Shown in pieces: positions 9,182-22,112 of a DNA stretch of 64,000 nt. Both the position numbers and the translations under genes were made by a program. This DNA comes from Siderastrea radians (taxonomy: Eukaryota; Cnidaria; Anthozoa; Scleractinia; Rhizangiidae). Where the stretch lies: the NCBI GenBank assembly GCA_964017195.1, contig CAXHKT010000084.1, positions 1 to 64,000 on the forward strand, written 5' to 3'. Position 1 is the stretch's first letter. Every line of letters starts with the position of its first letter. The notes below the pieces were generated by a model. It was not told the origin of the DNA, searched no databases, and worked only from the letters and a program-made list of their open reading frames with translations.

Positions 9182-10497
9182 GCCCGATGATATGTGCGAT
9201 CCTTAGGGAAAAAACTCCATTTTTGGCCTTCCCAGAGGCTAAAAAAGGTGTTGTTGACTGCGCAAGGCTGCGCACTGGCCTAATAATAATGCAAATCCCT
9301 CGGGGCTATCAGAAAAAAAAGTTTATTGTGTAGAAAAGCGCGATATGTGCGATCCTTAGGGAAAAAACCCCATTTTTGGCCTTCCCAGAGGCTAAAAAAG
9401 GTGTTGTTGACTGAGCAAGGCTGCGCAAGGCTGCGCTCTGGCTTAATAATAACGCAAATCCCTCGGGGCTATCAGAAAAAAAAGTTTATTGTGTAGAAAA
9501 GCGCGATATGTGCGATCCTTAGGGAAAAAACCCCATTTTTGGCCTTCCCAGAGGCTAAAAAAGGTGTTGTTGAGTGCGCAAGGCTGCGCAAGGCTGCGCA
9601 AGGCTGCGCAAGGCTGCGCACTGGCCTAATAATAACGCAAATCCCTCGGGGCTATCAGAAAAAAAAGTTTATTGTGTAGAAAAGCGCGATATGTGCGATC
9701 CTTAGGGAAAAAACCCCATTTTTGGCCTTCCCAGGGGCTAAAAAAGGTGTTGTTGACTGCACAAGGCTGCGCAAGGCTGCGCACTGGCCTAATAATAATG
9801 CAAATCCCTCGGGGCTATCAGAAAAAAAAGTTTATTGTGTAGAAAAGCGCGATATGTGCGATCCTTAGGGAAAAAACCCCATTTTTGGCCTTTCCAGAGG
9901 CTAAAAAAGGTGTTGTTGACTGAGCAAGGCTGCGCAAGGCTGCACACTGGCCTAATAATAACGCAAATCCCTCGGGGCTATCAGAAAAAAAAGTTTATTG
10001 TGTAGAAAAGCGCGATATGTGCGATCCTTAGGGAAAAAACCCCCTTTTTGGCCTTCCCAGAGGCTAAAAAAGGTGTTGTTGACTGAGCAAGGCTGCGCAA
10101 GGCTGCGCACTGGCCTAATAATAACGCAAATCCCTCAGGGCTATCAGAAAAAAAAGTTTATTGTGTAGAAAAGCGCGATATGTGCGATCCTTAGGGAAAA
10201 AACCCCATTTTTGGCCTTCCCAGAGGCTAAAAAAGGTGTTGTTGACTGAGCAAGGCTGCGCAAGGCTGCGCACTGGCCTAATAATAACGCAAATCCCTCG
10301 GGGCTATCAGAAAAAAAAGTTTATTGTGTAGAAAAGCGCGATATGTGCGATCCTTAGGGAAAAAACCCCATTTTTGGCCTTCCCAGAGGCTAAAAAAGTT
10401 GTTGTTAACTGCGCAAGGCTGCGCAAGGCTGTGCACTGGCCCAATAATAATGCAAATCCCTCGGGGCTATCAGAAAAAAAAGTTTATTGTGTAGAAA
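9182..10497 (+). repeat. Canonical block K7, 8 monomers
   Basis: Ordered variants: a one-decamer monomer, gctctggctt (about 9.43 kb), gagtgcgc plus four decamers (9580-9619), cccaggggct with gcacaagg, cctttccagagg, ctgcacactgg, cccccttttt, cctcagggct, then aaagttgttgttaac with ctgtgcactgg. K12, K26 and K37 share most of the series. Confidence 0.93.
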
Positions 10498-10823
10498 GTC
10501 TGCGATTTTGTCGATAAGGTGGGAATTTCAGTTTTGAGAGGGGTGGGGTGGGTCCCTCAAAAAAGTGCTGGTTTTGGTGCAACGGCCCCAGCACAAAAGC
10601 ACCCCAGATCACGTTGCGGCACCAAAAAACATTCCATTTGGCACTATTTTTATCGAATTTGGCGATACTAAAAAGTGCTGCACTTTTTCAGGGCTTGAAT
10701 TAGCCCCCAAAAGCAGAAAAAAGCTAATTGGCGCTCTCAGCTGCATGCACAAAGGTCCCAAATGCATTCAATCCCTCTGGCACCATCCGAAAAAAATTCC
10801 TTTTGTGCAAAAGCACAAAGAAG
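10498..10823 (+). repeat. Diverged core U8 (L6)
   Basis: gatcacgttg marks L6. The private change ctggcaccatcc replaces ctgggaccatcc near 10.78 kb. Confidence 0.92.
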
Positions 10824-11300
10824 GCGCGATATGTGCGATCCTTAGGGAAAAAACTCCATTTTTGGCCTTCCCAGAGGCTAAAAAAGGTGTTGTTGACTGC
10901 GCAAGGCTGCGCAAGGCTGCGCAATGGCCTAATAATAATGCAAATCCCTCGGGGCTATCAGAAAAAAAAGTTTATTGTGTAGAAAAGCGCGATATGTGCG
11001 ATCCTTAGGGAAAAAACCCCAGTTTTGGCCTTCCCAGAGGCTAAAAAAGGTGTTGTTGACTGAGCAAGGCTGCGCACTGGCCTAATAATAACGCAAATCC
11101 CTCGGGGCTATCAGAAAAAAAAGTTTATTGTGTAGAAAAGCGCGATATGTGCGATCCTTAGGGAAAAAACCCCATTTTTGGCCTTCCCAGAGGCTAAAAA
11201 AGGTGTTGTTGACTGCGCAAGGCTGCGCAAGGCTGCGCACTGGCCCAATAATAATGCAAATCCCTCGGAGTATCAGAAAAAAAAGTTTATTGTGTAGAAA
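10824..11300 (+). repeat. Canonical block K8, 3 monomers
   Basis: Variants: gcgcaatggcc, ccccagttttggcc, a one-decamer monomer, then cggagtatcag with a missing C. K13 repeats the same order. The L6-to-L1 core spacing is 803 bp in both places. Confidence 0.92.
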
Positions 11301-11627
11301 GTCTGCGATTTTGTCGATAAGGTGGGAATTTCAGTTTTGAGAGGGGTGGGGTGGGTCCCTCAAAAAAGTGCTGGTTTTGGTGCAACGGCCCCAGCACAAA
11401 AGCACCCCAGATCCCGTTGCGGCACCAAAAAACATTCCATTTGGCACTATTTTTATCGAATTTGGCGATACTAAAAGGTGCTGCACTTTTTCAGGGCTTG
11501 AATTAGCCCCCAAAAGCAGAAAAAAGCTAATTGGCGCTCTCAGCTGCATGCACAAAGGTCCCAAATGCATTCAATCCCTCTGGGACCATCCGAAAAAAAA
11601 TTCCTTTTGTGCAAAAGCACAAAGAGG
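11301..11627 (+). repeat. Diverged core U9 (L1)
   Basis: Full L1 marks are present. The private change ctaaaaggtgctgc near 11.47 kb breaks the 19-bp palindrome. Confidence 0.92.
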
Positions 11628-13073
11628 GCGCGATATTTGCGATCCTTAGGGAAAAAACTCCATTTTTGGCCTTCCCAGAGGCTAAAAAAGGTGTTGTTGA
11701 CTGCGCAAGGCGGCGCAAGGCTGCGCACTGGCCTAATAATAATGCAAATCCCTCGGGGCTATCAGAAAAAAAAGTTTATTGTGTAGAAAAGCGCGATATG
11801 TGCGATCCTTAGGGAACAAACCCCATTTTTGGCCTTCCCAGGGGCTAAAAAAGGTGTTGTTGACTGCGCAAGGCTGCGCACTGGCCTAATAATAATGCAA
11901 ATCCCTCGGGGCTATCAGAAAAAAAAGGTTATTGTGTAGAAAAGCGCGATATGTGCGATCCTTAGGGAAAAAACCCCATTTTTGGCCTTCCCAGAGGCTA
12001 AAAAAGGTGTTGTTGACTGCGCAAGGCTGCGCAAGGCTGCGCACTGGCCTAATAATAACGCAAATCCCTCGGGGCTATCAGAAAAAAAAGTTTATTGTGT
12101 AGAAAAGCGCGATATGTGCGATCCTTAGGGAAAAAACCCCATTTTTGGCCTTCCCAGAGGCTAAAAAAGGTGTTGTTGACTGAGCAAGGCTGCGCAAGGC
12201 TGCGCACTGGCCTAATAATAACGCAAATCCCTCGGGGCTATCAGAAAAAAAAGTTTATTGTGTAGAAAAGCGCGATATGTGCGATCCTTAGGGAAAAAAC
12301 CCCATTTTTGGCCTTCCCAGAGGCTAAAAAAGGTGTTGTTGACTGAGCAAGGCTGCGCAAGGCTGCGCACTGGCCTAATAATAACGCAAATCCCTCGGGG
12401 CTATCAGAAAAAAAAGTTTATTGTGTAGAAAAGCGCGATATGTGCGATCCTTAGGGAAAAAACCCCATTTTTGGCCTTCCCAGAGGCTAAAAAAGGTGTT
12501 GTTGACTGAGCAAGGCTGCGCACTGGCCTAATAATAACGCAAATCCCTCGGGGCTATCAGAAAAAAAAGTTTATTGTGTAGAAAAGCGCGATATGTGCGA
12601 TCCTTAGGGAAAAAACCCCATTTTTGGCCTTCCCAGAGGCTAAAAAAGGTGTTGTTGACTGAGCAAGGCTGCGCAAGGCTGCGCACTGGCCTAATAATAA
12701 CGCAAATCCCTCGGGGCTATCAGAAAAAAAAGTTTATTGTGTAGAAAAGCGCGATATGTGCGATCCTTAGGGAAAAAACCCCATTTTTGGCCTTCCCAGA
12801 GGCTAAAAAAGGTGTTGTTGACTGAGCAAGGCTGCGCAAGGCTGCGCACTGGCCTAATAATAACGCAAATCCCTCGGGGCTATCAGAAAAAAAAGTTTAT
12901 TGTTTAGAAAAGCGCGATATGTGCGATCCTTAGGGAAAAAACCCCATTTTTGGCCTTCCCAGAGGCTAAAAAAGGTGTTGTTAACTGCGCAAGGCTGCGC
13001 AAGGCTGCGCACTGGCCCAATAATAATGGCAATCCCTCGGGGCTATCAGAAAAAAAAGTTTATTGTGTAGAAA
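11628..13073 (+). repeat. Canonical block K9, 9 monomers
   Basis: aaggcggcgc, then ggaacaaacccc with cccaggggct and one decamer, then aaaaggttattg, then plain monomers (one with a single decamer), ttgtttag, and gttaactg. The last start reads aatggcaatcc, a private change. Confidence 0.92.
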
Positions 13074-13399
13074 GTCTCCGATTTTGTCGATAAGGTGGGA
13101 ATTTCAGTTTTGAGAGGGGTGGGGTGGGTCCCTCAAAAAAGTGCTGGTTTTGGTGCAACGGCCCCAGCACAAAAGCACCCCAGATCCCGTTGCGGCACCA
13201 AAAAACATTCCATTTGGCACTATTTTTATCGAATTTGGCGATACTAAAAAGTGCTGCACTTTTTCAGGGCTTGAATTAGCCCCCAAAAGCAGAAAAAAGC
13301 TAATTGGCGCTCTCAGCTGCATGCACAAAGGTCCCAAATGAATTCAATCCCTCTGGGACCATCCGAAAAAAATTCCTTTTGTGCAAAAGCACAAAGAAG
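13074..13399 (+). repeat. Diverged core U10 (L2)
   Basis: gtctccg and aaatgaattc are both present; no further private change was noticed. Confidence 0.93.
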
Positions 13400-15318
13400 G
13401 CGCGATATGTGCGATCCTTAGGGAAAAACTCCATTTTTGGCCTTCCCAGAGGCTAAAAAAGGTGTTGTTGACTGCGCAAGGCTGCGCAAGGCTGCGCACT
13501 GGCCTAATAATAACGCAAATCCCTCGGGGCTATCAGAAAAAAAAGTTTATTGTGTAGAAAAGCGCGATATGTGCGATCCTTAGGGAAAAAACCCCATTTT
13601 TGGCCTTCCCAGAGGCTAAAAAAGGTGTTGTTGACTGCGCAAGGCTGCGCAAGGCTGCGCAAGGCTGCGCACTGGCCTAATAATAACGCAAATCCCTCGG
13701 GGCTATCAGAAAAAAAAGTTTATTTTGTAGAAAAGCGCGATATGTGCGATCCTTAGGGAAAAAACCCCATTTTTGGCCTTCCCAGAGGCTAAAAAAGGTG
13801 TTGTTGACTGAGCAAGGCTGCGCAAGGCTGCGCACTGGACTAATAATAACGCAAATCCCTCGGGGCTATGAGAAAAAAAAGTTTATTGTGTAGAAAAGCG
13901 CGATATGTGCGATCCTTAGGGAAAAAACCCCATTTTTGGCCTTCCCAGGGGCTAAAAAAGGTGTTGTTGACTGCGCAAGGCTGCCCAAGGCTGCGCACTG
14001 GCCTAATAATAATGCAAATCCCTCGGGGCTATCAGAAAAAAAAGTTTATTGTGTAGAAAAGCGCGATATGTGCGATCCTTAGGGAAAAAACCCCATTTTT
14101 GGCCTTCCCAGAGGCTAAAAAAGGTGTTGTTGACTGCGCAAGGCTGCGCAAGGCTGCGCACTGGCCTAATAATAACGCAAATCCCTCGGGGCTATCAGAA
14201 AAAAAAGTTTATTGTGTAGAAAAGCGCGATATGTGCGATCCTTAGGGAAAAAACCCCATTTTTGGCCTTCCCAGAGGCTAAAACAGGTGTTGTTGACTCA
14301 GCAAGGCTGCGCAAGGCTGCGCACTGGCCTAATAATAACGCAAATCCCTCGGGGCTATCAGAAAAAAAAGTTTATTGTGTAGAAAAGCGCGATATGTGCG
14401 ATCCTTAGGGAAAAAACTCCATTTTTGGCCTTCCCAGAGGCTAAAAAAGGTGTTGTTGACTGAGCAAGGCTGCGCAAGGCTGCGCACTGGCCTAATAATA
14501 ACGCAAATCCCTCGGGGCTATCAGAAAAAAAAGTTTATTGTGTAGAAAAGCGCGATATGTGCGATCCTTAGGGAAAAAACCCCATTTTTGGCCTTCCCAG
14601 AGGCTAAAAAAGGTGTTGTTGACTGAGCAAGGCTGCGCACTGGCCTAATAATAACGCAAATCCCTCGGGGCTATCAGAAAAAAAAGTTTATTGTGTAGAA
14701 AAGCGCGATATGTGCGATCCTTAGGGAAAAAACCCCATTTTTGGCCTTCCCAGAGGCTAAAAAAGGTGTTGTTGACTGAGCAAGGCTGCGCAAGGCTGCG
14801 CACTGGCCTAATAATAACGCAAATCCCTCGGGGCTATCAGAAAAAAAAGTTTATTGTGTAGAAAAGCGCGATATGTGCGATCCTTAGGGAAAAAACCCCA
14901 TTTTTGGCCTTCCCAGAGGCTAAAAAAGGTGTTGTTGACTGCGCAAGGCTGCGCAAGGCTGCGCACTGGCCTAATAATAACGCAAATCCCTCGGGGCTAT
15001 CAGAAAAAAAAAGTTTATTGTGTAGAAAAGCGCGATATGTGCGATCCTTAGGGAAAAAACCCCATTTTTGGCCTTCCCAGAGGCTAAAAAAGGTGTTGTT
15101 GACTGAGCAAGGCTGCGCAAGGCTGCGCACTGGCCTAATAATAACGCAAATCCCTCGGGGCTATCAGAAAAAAAAGTTTATTGTGTAGAAAAGCGCGATA
15201 TGTGCGATCCTTAGGGAAAAAACCCCATTTTTGGCCTTCCCAGAGGCTAAAAAAGGTGTTGTTGACTGCGCAAGGCTGCGCAAGGGGCTATCAGAAAAAA
15301 AAGTTTATTGTGTAGAAA
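13400..15318 (+). repeat. Canonical block K10, 12 monomers, last one truncated
   Basis: gcgcgat starts lie at about 13400, 13561, 13737, 13898, 14061, 14224, 14387, 14550, 14703, 14866, 15030 and 15193. Markers: a gggaaaaactcc (one A short) start, a three-decamer monomer, ttttgtag, actggact with ctatgag, cccaggggct with gcccaagg, aaaacaggtg with gactcagc, and one decamer. It ends in the 126-bp truncated monomer. Confidence 0.92.
15193..15318 (+). repeat. Truncated monomer with a 36-bp deletion
   Basis: gcgcaagg is joined directly to ggctatcag, removing the second decamer end, the cctaataataatgc segment and most of ccctcgg. Retained GG on both sides suggests a microhomology joint. The identical joint recurs at 24069-24194. 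Confidence 0.92.
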
Positions 15319-15644
15319 GTCTGCGATTTTGTCGATAAGGTGGGAATTTCAGTTTTGAGAGGGGTGGGGTGGGTCCCTCAAAAAAGTGCTGGTTTTGGTG
15401 CAACGGCCCCAGCACAAAAGCACCCCAGATCCCGTTGCGGCATCAAAAAACATTCCATTTGGCACTATTTTTATCGAATTTGGCGATACTAAAAAGTGCT
15501 GCACTTTTTCAGGTCTTGAATTAGCCCCCAAAAGCAGAAAAAAGCTAATTGGCGCTCTCAGCTGCATGCACAAAGGTCCCAAATGCATTCAATCCCTCTG
15601 GGACCATCCGAAAAAAATTCCTTTTGTGCAAAAGCACAAAGAAG
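15319..15644 (+). repeat. Diverged core U11 (L5, subtype with gcatcaaaa)
   Basis: aaggcccgat without the 3-bp insertion. gcggcatcaaaaaac and caggtcttg are shared only with U16. Confidence 0.92.
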
Positions 15645-17711
15645 GCCCGATATGTGCGATCCTTAGGGAAAAAACTCCATTTTTGGCCTTCCCAGAGGCT
15701 AAAAAAGGTGTTGTTGACTGCGCAAGGCTGCGCACTGGCCTAATAATAATGCAAATCCCTCGGGGCTATCAGAAAAAAAAGTTTATTGTGTAGAAAAGCG
15801 CGATATGTGCGATCCTTAGGGAAAAAACCCCATTTTTGGCCTTCCCAGAGGCTAGAAAAGGTGTTGTTGAGTGCGCAAGGCTGCGCACTGGCCTAATAAT
15901 AACGCAAATCCCTCGGAGCTATCAGAAAAAAAAGTTTATTGTGTAGAAAAGCGCGATATGTGCGATCCTTAGGGAAAAAACCCCATATTTGGCCTTCCCA
16001 GAGGCTAAAAAAGGTGTTGTTGACTGAGCAAGGCTGCGCAAGGCTGCGCACTGGCCTAATAAAAACGCAAATCCCTCGGGGCTATCAGAAAAAAAAGTTT
16101 ATTGTGTAGAAAAGCGCGATATGTGCGATCCTTAGGGAAAAAACCCCATTTTTGGCCTTCCCAGAGGCTAAAAAAGGTGTTGTTGACTGCGCAAGGCTGC
16201 GCAAGGCTGCGGACTGGCCTAATAATAACGCAAATCCCTCGGGGCTATCAGAAAAACGCGATATGTGCGATCCTTAGGGAAAAAACCCCATTTTTGGCCT
16301 TCCCAGAGGCTAAAAAAGGTGTTGTTGACTGAGCAAGGCTGCGCAAGGCTGCGCACTGGCCTAATAATAACGCAAATCCCTCGGGGCTATCAGAAAAAAA
16401 AGTTTATTGTGTAGAAAAGCGCGATATGTGCGATCCTTAGGGAAAAAAACCCATTTTTGGCCTTCCCAGAGGCTAAAAAAGGTGTTGTTGACTGCGCAAG
16501 GCTGCGCACTGACCTAATAATAACGCAAATCCCTCGGGGCTATCAGAAAAAAAAGTTTATTGTGTAGAAAAGCGCGATATGTGCGATCCTTAGGGAAAAA
16601 ACCCCATTTTTGGCCTTCCCAGAGGCTAAAAAAGGTGTTGTTGACTGCGCAAGGCTGCGCAAGGCTGCGGACTGGCCTAATAATAACGCAAATCCCTCGG
16701 GGCTATCAGAAAAAAAAGTTTATTGTGTAGAAAAGCGCGATATGTGCGATCCTTAGGGAAAAAACCCCATTTTTGGCCTTCCCAGAGGCTAAAAAAGGTG
16801 TTGTTGACTGAGCAAGACTGCGCAAGGCTGCGCACTGGCCTAATAATAACGCAAATCCCTCGGGGCTATCAGAAAAAAAAGTTTATTGTGTAGAAAAGCG
16901 CGATATGTGCGATCCTTAGGGAAAAAACCCCTCTTTTGGCCTTCCCAGAGGCTAAAAAAGGTGTTGTTGACTGAGCAAGGCTGCGCAAGGCTGCGCACTG
17001 GCCTAATAATAACGCAAATCCCTCGGGGCTATCAGAAAAAAAAGTTTATTGTGTAGAAAAGCGCGATATGTGCGATCCTTAGGGAAAAAACCCCATTTTT
17101 GGCCTTCCCAGGGGCTAAAAAAGGTGTTGTTGACTGCACAAGGCTGCGCAAGGCTGCGCACTGGCCTAATAATAATGCAAATCCCTCGGGGCTATCAGAA
17201 AAAAAAGTTTATTGTGTAGAAAAGCGCGATATGTGCGATCCTTAGGGAAAAAATCCCATTTTTGGCCTTCCTAGAGGCTAAAAAAGGTGTTGTTGACTGC
17301 GCAAGGCTGCGCAAGGCTGCGCACTGGCCTAATAATAACGCAAATCCCTCGGGGCTAGCAGAAAAAAAAGTTTATTGTGTAGAAAAGCGCGATATGTGCG
17401 ATCCTTAGGGAAAAAACCCCATTTTTGGCCTTCCCAGAGGCTAAAAAAGGTGTTGTTGACTGAGCAAGGCTGCGCAAGGCTGCGCACTGGCCTAATAATA
17501 ACGCAAATCCCTCGGGGCTATCAGAAAAAAAAGTTTATTGTGTAGAAAAGCGCGATATGTGCGATCCTTAGGGAAAAAACCCCATTTTTGGCCTTCCCAG
17601 AGGCTAAAAAAGGTGTTGTTAACTGCGCAAGGCTGCGCAAGGCTGCGCACTGGCCCAATAATAATGCAAATCCCTCGGGGCTATCAGAAAAAAAAGTTTA
17701 TTGTGTAGAAA
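15645..17711 (+). repeat. Canonical block K11, 13 monomers
   Basis: Markers in order: one decamer, ggctagaaaagg, cccatatttgg, aataaaaacgc, gcggactgg, a 21-bp deletion at about 16252, gggaaaaaaaccc with actgacct, gcggactgg again, gcaagactgc, cccctctttt, cccaggggct with gcacaagg, cctagaggct, and ggggctagcag (17355). K16 repeats the series. Confidence 0.92.
16246..16261 (+). repeat. 21-bp deletion joint in a monomer
   Basis: tatcagaaaaacgcgat lacks gtttattgtgtag and neighbouring As. The matching joint at 25122 reads tatcagaaaagcgcgat, the exact product of a 21-bp deletion between AAAA tracts. Here one G has since become A. Confidence 0.9.
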
Positions 17712-18037
17712 GTCTGCGATTTTGTCGATAAGGTGGGAATTTCAGTTTTGAGAGGGGTGGGGTGGGTCCCTCAAAAAAGTGCTGGTTTTGGTGCAACGGC
17801 CCCAGCACAAAAGCACCCCAGATCCCGTTGCGGCACCAAAAAAAATTCCATTTGGCACTATTTTTATCGAATTTGGCGATACTAAAAAGTGCTGCACTTT
17901 TTCAGGGCTTGAATTAGCCCCCAAAAGCAGAAAAAAGCTAATTGGCGCTCTCAGTTGCATGCACAAAGGTCCCAAATGCTTTCAATCCCTCTGGGACCAT
18001 CCGAAAAAAATTCCTTTTGTGCAAAAGCACAAAGAAG
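17712..18037 (+). repeat. Diverged core U12 (L5)
   Basis: It shares gcccgatgatatg with U7. Private changes: aaaaaaaattcc in place of aaaaaacattcc, and aaatgctttc in place of aaatgcattc. Confidence 0.92.
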
Positions 18038-19526
18038 GCCCGATGATATGTGCGATCCTTAGGGAAAAAACTCCATTTTTGGCCTTCCCAGAGGCTAAAA
18101 AAGGTGTTGTTGACTGCGCAAGGCTGCGCAAGGCTGCGCAATGGCCTAATAATAATGCAAATCCCTCGGGGCTATCAGAAAAAAAAGTTTATTGTGTAGA
18201 AAAGCGCGATATGTGCGATCCTTAGGGAAAAAACCCCATTTTTGGCCTTCCCAGAGGCTAAAAAAGGTGTTGTTGACTGAGCAAGGCTGCGCAAGGCTGC
18301 GCTCTGGCTTAATAATAACGCAAATCCCTCGGGGCTATCAGAAAAAAAAGTTTATTGTGTAGAAAAGCGCGATATGTGCGATCCTTAGGGAAAAAACCCC
18401 ATTTTTGGCCTTCCCAGAGGCTAAAAAAGGTGTTGTTGAGTGCGCAAGGCTGCGCAAGGCTGCGCAAGGCTGCGCAAGGCTGCGCACTGGCCTAATAATA
18501 ACGCAAATCCCTCGGGGCTATCAGAAAAAAAAGTTTATTGTGTAGAAAAGCGCGATATGTGCGATCCTTAGGGAAAAAACCCCATTTTTGGCCTTCCCAG
18601 GGGCTAAAAAAGGTGTTGTTGACTGCACAAGGCTGCGCAAGGCTGCGCACTGGCCTAATAATAATGCAAATCCCTCGGGGCTATCAGAAAAAAAAGTTTA
18701 TTGTGTAGAAAAGCGCGATATGTGCGATCCTTAGGGAAAAAACCCCATTTTTGGCCTTCCCAGAGGCTAAAAAAGGTGTTGTTGACTGCGCAAGGCTGCG
18801 CAAGGCTGCGCACTGGCCTAATAATAACGCAAATCCCTCGGGGCTAGCAGAAAAAAAAGTTTATTGTGTAGAAAAGCGCGATATGTGCGATCCTTAGGGA
18901 AAAAACCCCATTTTTGGCCTTCCCAGAGGCTAAAAAAGGTGTTTTTGACTGAGCAAGGCTGCGCAAGGCTGCGCACTGGCCTAATAATAACGCAAATCCC
19001 TCGGGGCTATCAGAAAAAAAAGTTTATTGTGTAGAAAAGCGCGATATGTGCGATCCTTAGGGAAAAAACCCCATTTTTGGCCTTTCCAGAGGCTAAAAAA
19101 GGTGTTGTTGACTGAGCAAGGCTGCGCAAGGCTGCACACTGGCCTAATAATAACGCAAATCCCTCGGGGCTATCAGAAAAAAAAGTTTATTGTGTAGAAA
19201 AGCGCGATATGTGCGATCCTTAGGGAAAAAACCCCCTTTTTGGCCTTCCCAGAGGCTAAAAAAGGTGTTGTTGACTGAGCAAGGCTGCGCAAGGCTGCGC
19301 ACTGGCCTAATAATAACGCAAATCCCTCAGGGCTATCAGAAAAAAAAGTTTATTGTGTAGAAAAGCGCGATATGTGCGATCCTTAGGGAAAAAACCCCAT
19401 TTTTGGCCTTCCCAGAGGCTAAAAAAGTTGTTGTTAACTGCGCAAGGCTGCGCAAGGCTGTGCACTGGCCCAATAATAATGCAAATCCCTCGGGGCTATC
19501 AGAAAAAAAAGTTTATTGTGTAGAAA
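18038..19526 (+). repeat. Canonical block K12, 9 monomers
   Basis: Same order as K7 but with an additional ggggctagcag monomer and gtgtttttgac, both also present in K26. It includes gctctggctt, four decamers, cccaggggct with gcacaagg, cctttccag, ctgcacactgg, cccccttttt, cctcagggct, and aaagttgttgttaac. Confidence 0.92.
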
Positions 19527-19852
19527 GTCTGCGATTTTGTCGATAAGGTGGGAATTTCAGTTTTGAGAGGGGTGGGGTGGGTCCCTCAAAAAAGTGCTGG
19601 TTTTGGTGCAACGGCCCCAGCACAAAAGCACCCCAGATCACGTTGCGGCACCAAAAAACATTCCATTTGGCACTATTTTTATCGAATTTGGCGATACTAA
19701 AAAGTGCTGCACTTTTTCAGGGCTTGAATTAGCCCCCAAAAGCAGAAAAAAGCTAATTGGCGCTCTCAGCTGCATGCACAAAGGTCCCAAATGCATTCAA
19801 TCCCTCTGGGACCATCCGAAAAAAATTCCTTTTGTGCAAAAGCACAAAGAAG
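19527..19852 (+). repeat. Diverged core U13 (L6)
   Basis: gatcacgttg is present. It corresponds to U8 at an offset of 9,029 bp and lacks U8's ctggcacc change. Confidence 0.92.
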
Positions 19853-20329
19853 GCGCGATATGTGCGATCCTTAGGGAAAAAACTCCATTTTTGGCCTTCC
19901 CAGAGGCTAAAAAAGGTGTTGTTGACTGCGCAAGGCTGCGCAAGGCTGCGCAATGGCCTAATAATAATGCAAATCCCTCGGGGCTATCAGAAAAAAAAGT
20001 TTATTGTGTAGAAAAGCGCGATATGTGCGATCCTTAGGGAAAAAACCCCAGTTTTGGCCTTCCCAGAGGCTAAAAAAGGTGTTGTTGACTGAGCAAGGCT
20101 GCGCACTGGCCTAATAATAACGCAAATCCCTCGGGGCTATCAGAAAAAAAAGTTTATTGTGTAGAAAAGCGCGATATGTGCGATCCTTAGGGAAAAAACC
20201 CCATTTTTGGCCTTCCCAGAGGCTAAAAAAGGTGTTGTTGACTGCGCAAGGCTGCGCAAGGCTGCGCACTGGCCCAATAATAATGCAAATCCCTCGGGGT
20301 ATCAGAAAAAAAAGTTTATTGTGTAGAAA
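19853..20329 (+). repeat. Canonical block K13, 3 monomers
   Basis: Counterpart of K8: gcgcaatggcc, ccccagttttggcc, one decamer. The final start is cggggtatcag, with the same missing C. Confidence 0.92.
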
Positions 20330-20656
20330 GTCTGCGATTTTATCGATCAGGTGGGAATTTCAGTTTTGAGAGGGGTGGGGTGGGTCCCTCAAAAAAGTGC
20401 TGGTTTTGGTGCAACGGCCCCAGCACAAAAGCACCCCAGATCCCGTTGCGGCACCAAAAAACATTCCATTTGGCACTATTTTTATCGAATTTGGCGATAC
20501 TAAAAAGTGCTGCACTTTTTCAGGGCTTGAATTAGCCCCCAAAAGCAGAAAAAAGCTAATTGGCGCTCTCAGCTGCATGCACAAAGGTCCCAAATGCATT
20601 CAATCCCTCTGGGACCATCCGAAAAAAAATTCCTTTTGTGCAAAAGCACAAAGAGG
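20330..20656 (+). repeat. Diverged core U14 (L1)
   Basis: Full L1 marks. The private change near 20.34 kb is ttttatcgatcagg in place of ttttgtcgataagg. Confidence 0.92.
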
Positions 20657-22112
20657 GCGCGATATTTGCGATCCTTAGGGAAAAAACTCCATTTTTGGCC
20701 TTCCCAGAGGCTAAAAAAGGTGTTGTTGACTGCGCAAGGCGGCGCAAGGCTGCGCACTGGCCTAATAATAATGCAAATCCCTCGGGGCTATCAGAAAAAA
20801 AAGTTTATTGTGTAGAAAAGCGCGATATGTGCGATCCTTAGGGAACAAACCCCATTTTTGGCCTTCCCAGGGGCTAAAAAAGGTGTTGTTGACTGCGCAA
20901 GGCTGCGCACTGGCCTAATAATAATGCAAATCCCTCGGGGCTATCAGAAAAAAAAGGTTATTGTGTAGAAAAGCGCGATATGTGCGATCCTTAGGGAAAA
21001 ACCCCCATTTTTGGCCTTCCCAGAGGCTAAAAAAGGTGTTGTTGACTGCGCAAGGCTGCGCAAGGCTGCGCACTGGCCTAATAATAACGCAAATCCCTCG
21101 GGGCTATCAGAAAAAAAAGTTTATTGTGTAGAAAAGCGCGATATGTGCGATCCTTAGGGAAAAAACCCCATTTTTGGCCTTCCCAGAGGCTAAAAAAGGT
21201 GTTGTTGACTGAGCAAGGCTGCGCAAGGCTGCGCACTGGCCTAATAATAACGCAAATCCCTCGGGGCTATCAGAAAAAAAAGTTTATTGTGTAGAAAAGC
21301 GCGATATGTGCGATCCTTAGGGAAAAAACCCCATTTTTGGCCTTCCCAGAGGCTAAAAAAGGTGTTGTTGACTGAGCAAGGCTGCGCAAGGCTGCGCACT
21401 GGCCTAATAATAACGCAAATCCCTCGGGGCTATCAGAAAAAAAAGTTTATTGTGTAGAAAAGCGCGATATGTGCGATCCTTAGGGAAAAAAACCCATTTT
21501 TGGCCTTCCCAGAGGCTAAAAAAGGTGTTGTTGACTGAGCAAGGCTGCGCAAGGCTGCGCACTGGCCTAATAATAACGCAAATCCCTCGGGGCTATCAGA
21601 AAAAAAAGTTTATTGTGTAGAAAAGCGCGATATGTGCGATCCTTAGGGAAAAAACCCCATTTTTGGCCTTCCCAGAGGCTAAAAAAGGTGTTGTTGACTG
21701 AGCAAGGCTGCGCAAGGCTGCGCACTGGCCTAATAATAACGCAAATCCCTCGGGGCTATCAGAAAAAAAAGTTTATTGTGTAGAAAAGCGCGATATGTGC
21801 GATCCTTAGGGAAAAAACCCCATTTTTGGCCTTCCCAGAGGCTAAAAAAGGTGTTGTTGACTGAGCAAGGCTGCGCAAGGCTGCGCACTGGCCTAATAAT
21901 AACGCAAATCCCTCGGGGCTATCAGAAAAAAAAGTTTATTGTTTAGAAAAGCGCGATATGTGCGATCCTTAGGGAAAAAACCCCATTTTTGGCCTTCCCA
22001 GAGGCTAAAAAAGGTGTTGTTAACTGCGCAAGGCTGCGCAAGGCTGCGCACTGGCCCAATAATAATGCAAATCCCTCGGGGCTATCAGAAAAAAAAGTTT
22101 ATTGTGTAGAAA
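20657..22112 (+). repeat. Canonical block K14, 9 monomers
   Basis: Counterpart of K9, including ggaacaaacccc with one decamer, aaaaggttattg, and ttgtttag before the L2 core. It differs by gggaaaaaccccc near 21.0 kb and gggaaaaaaaccc near 21.48 kb. Confidence 0.92.
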
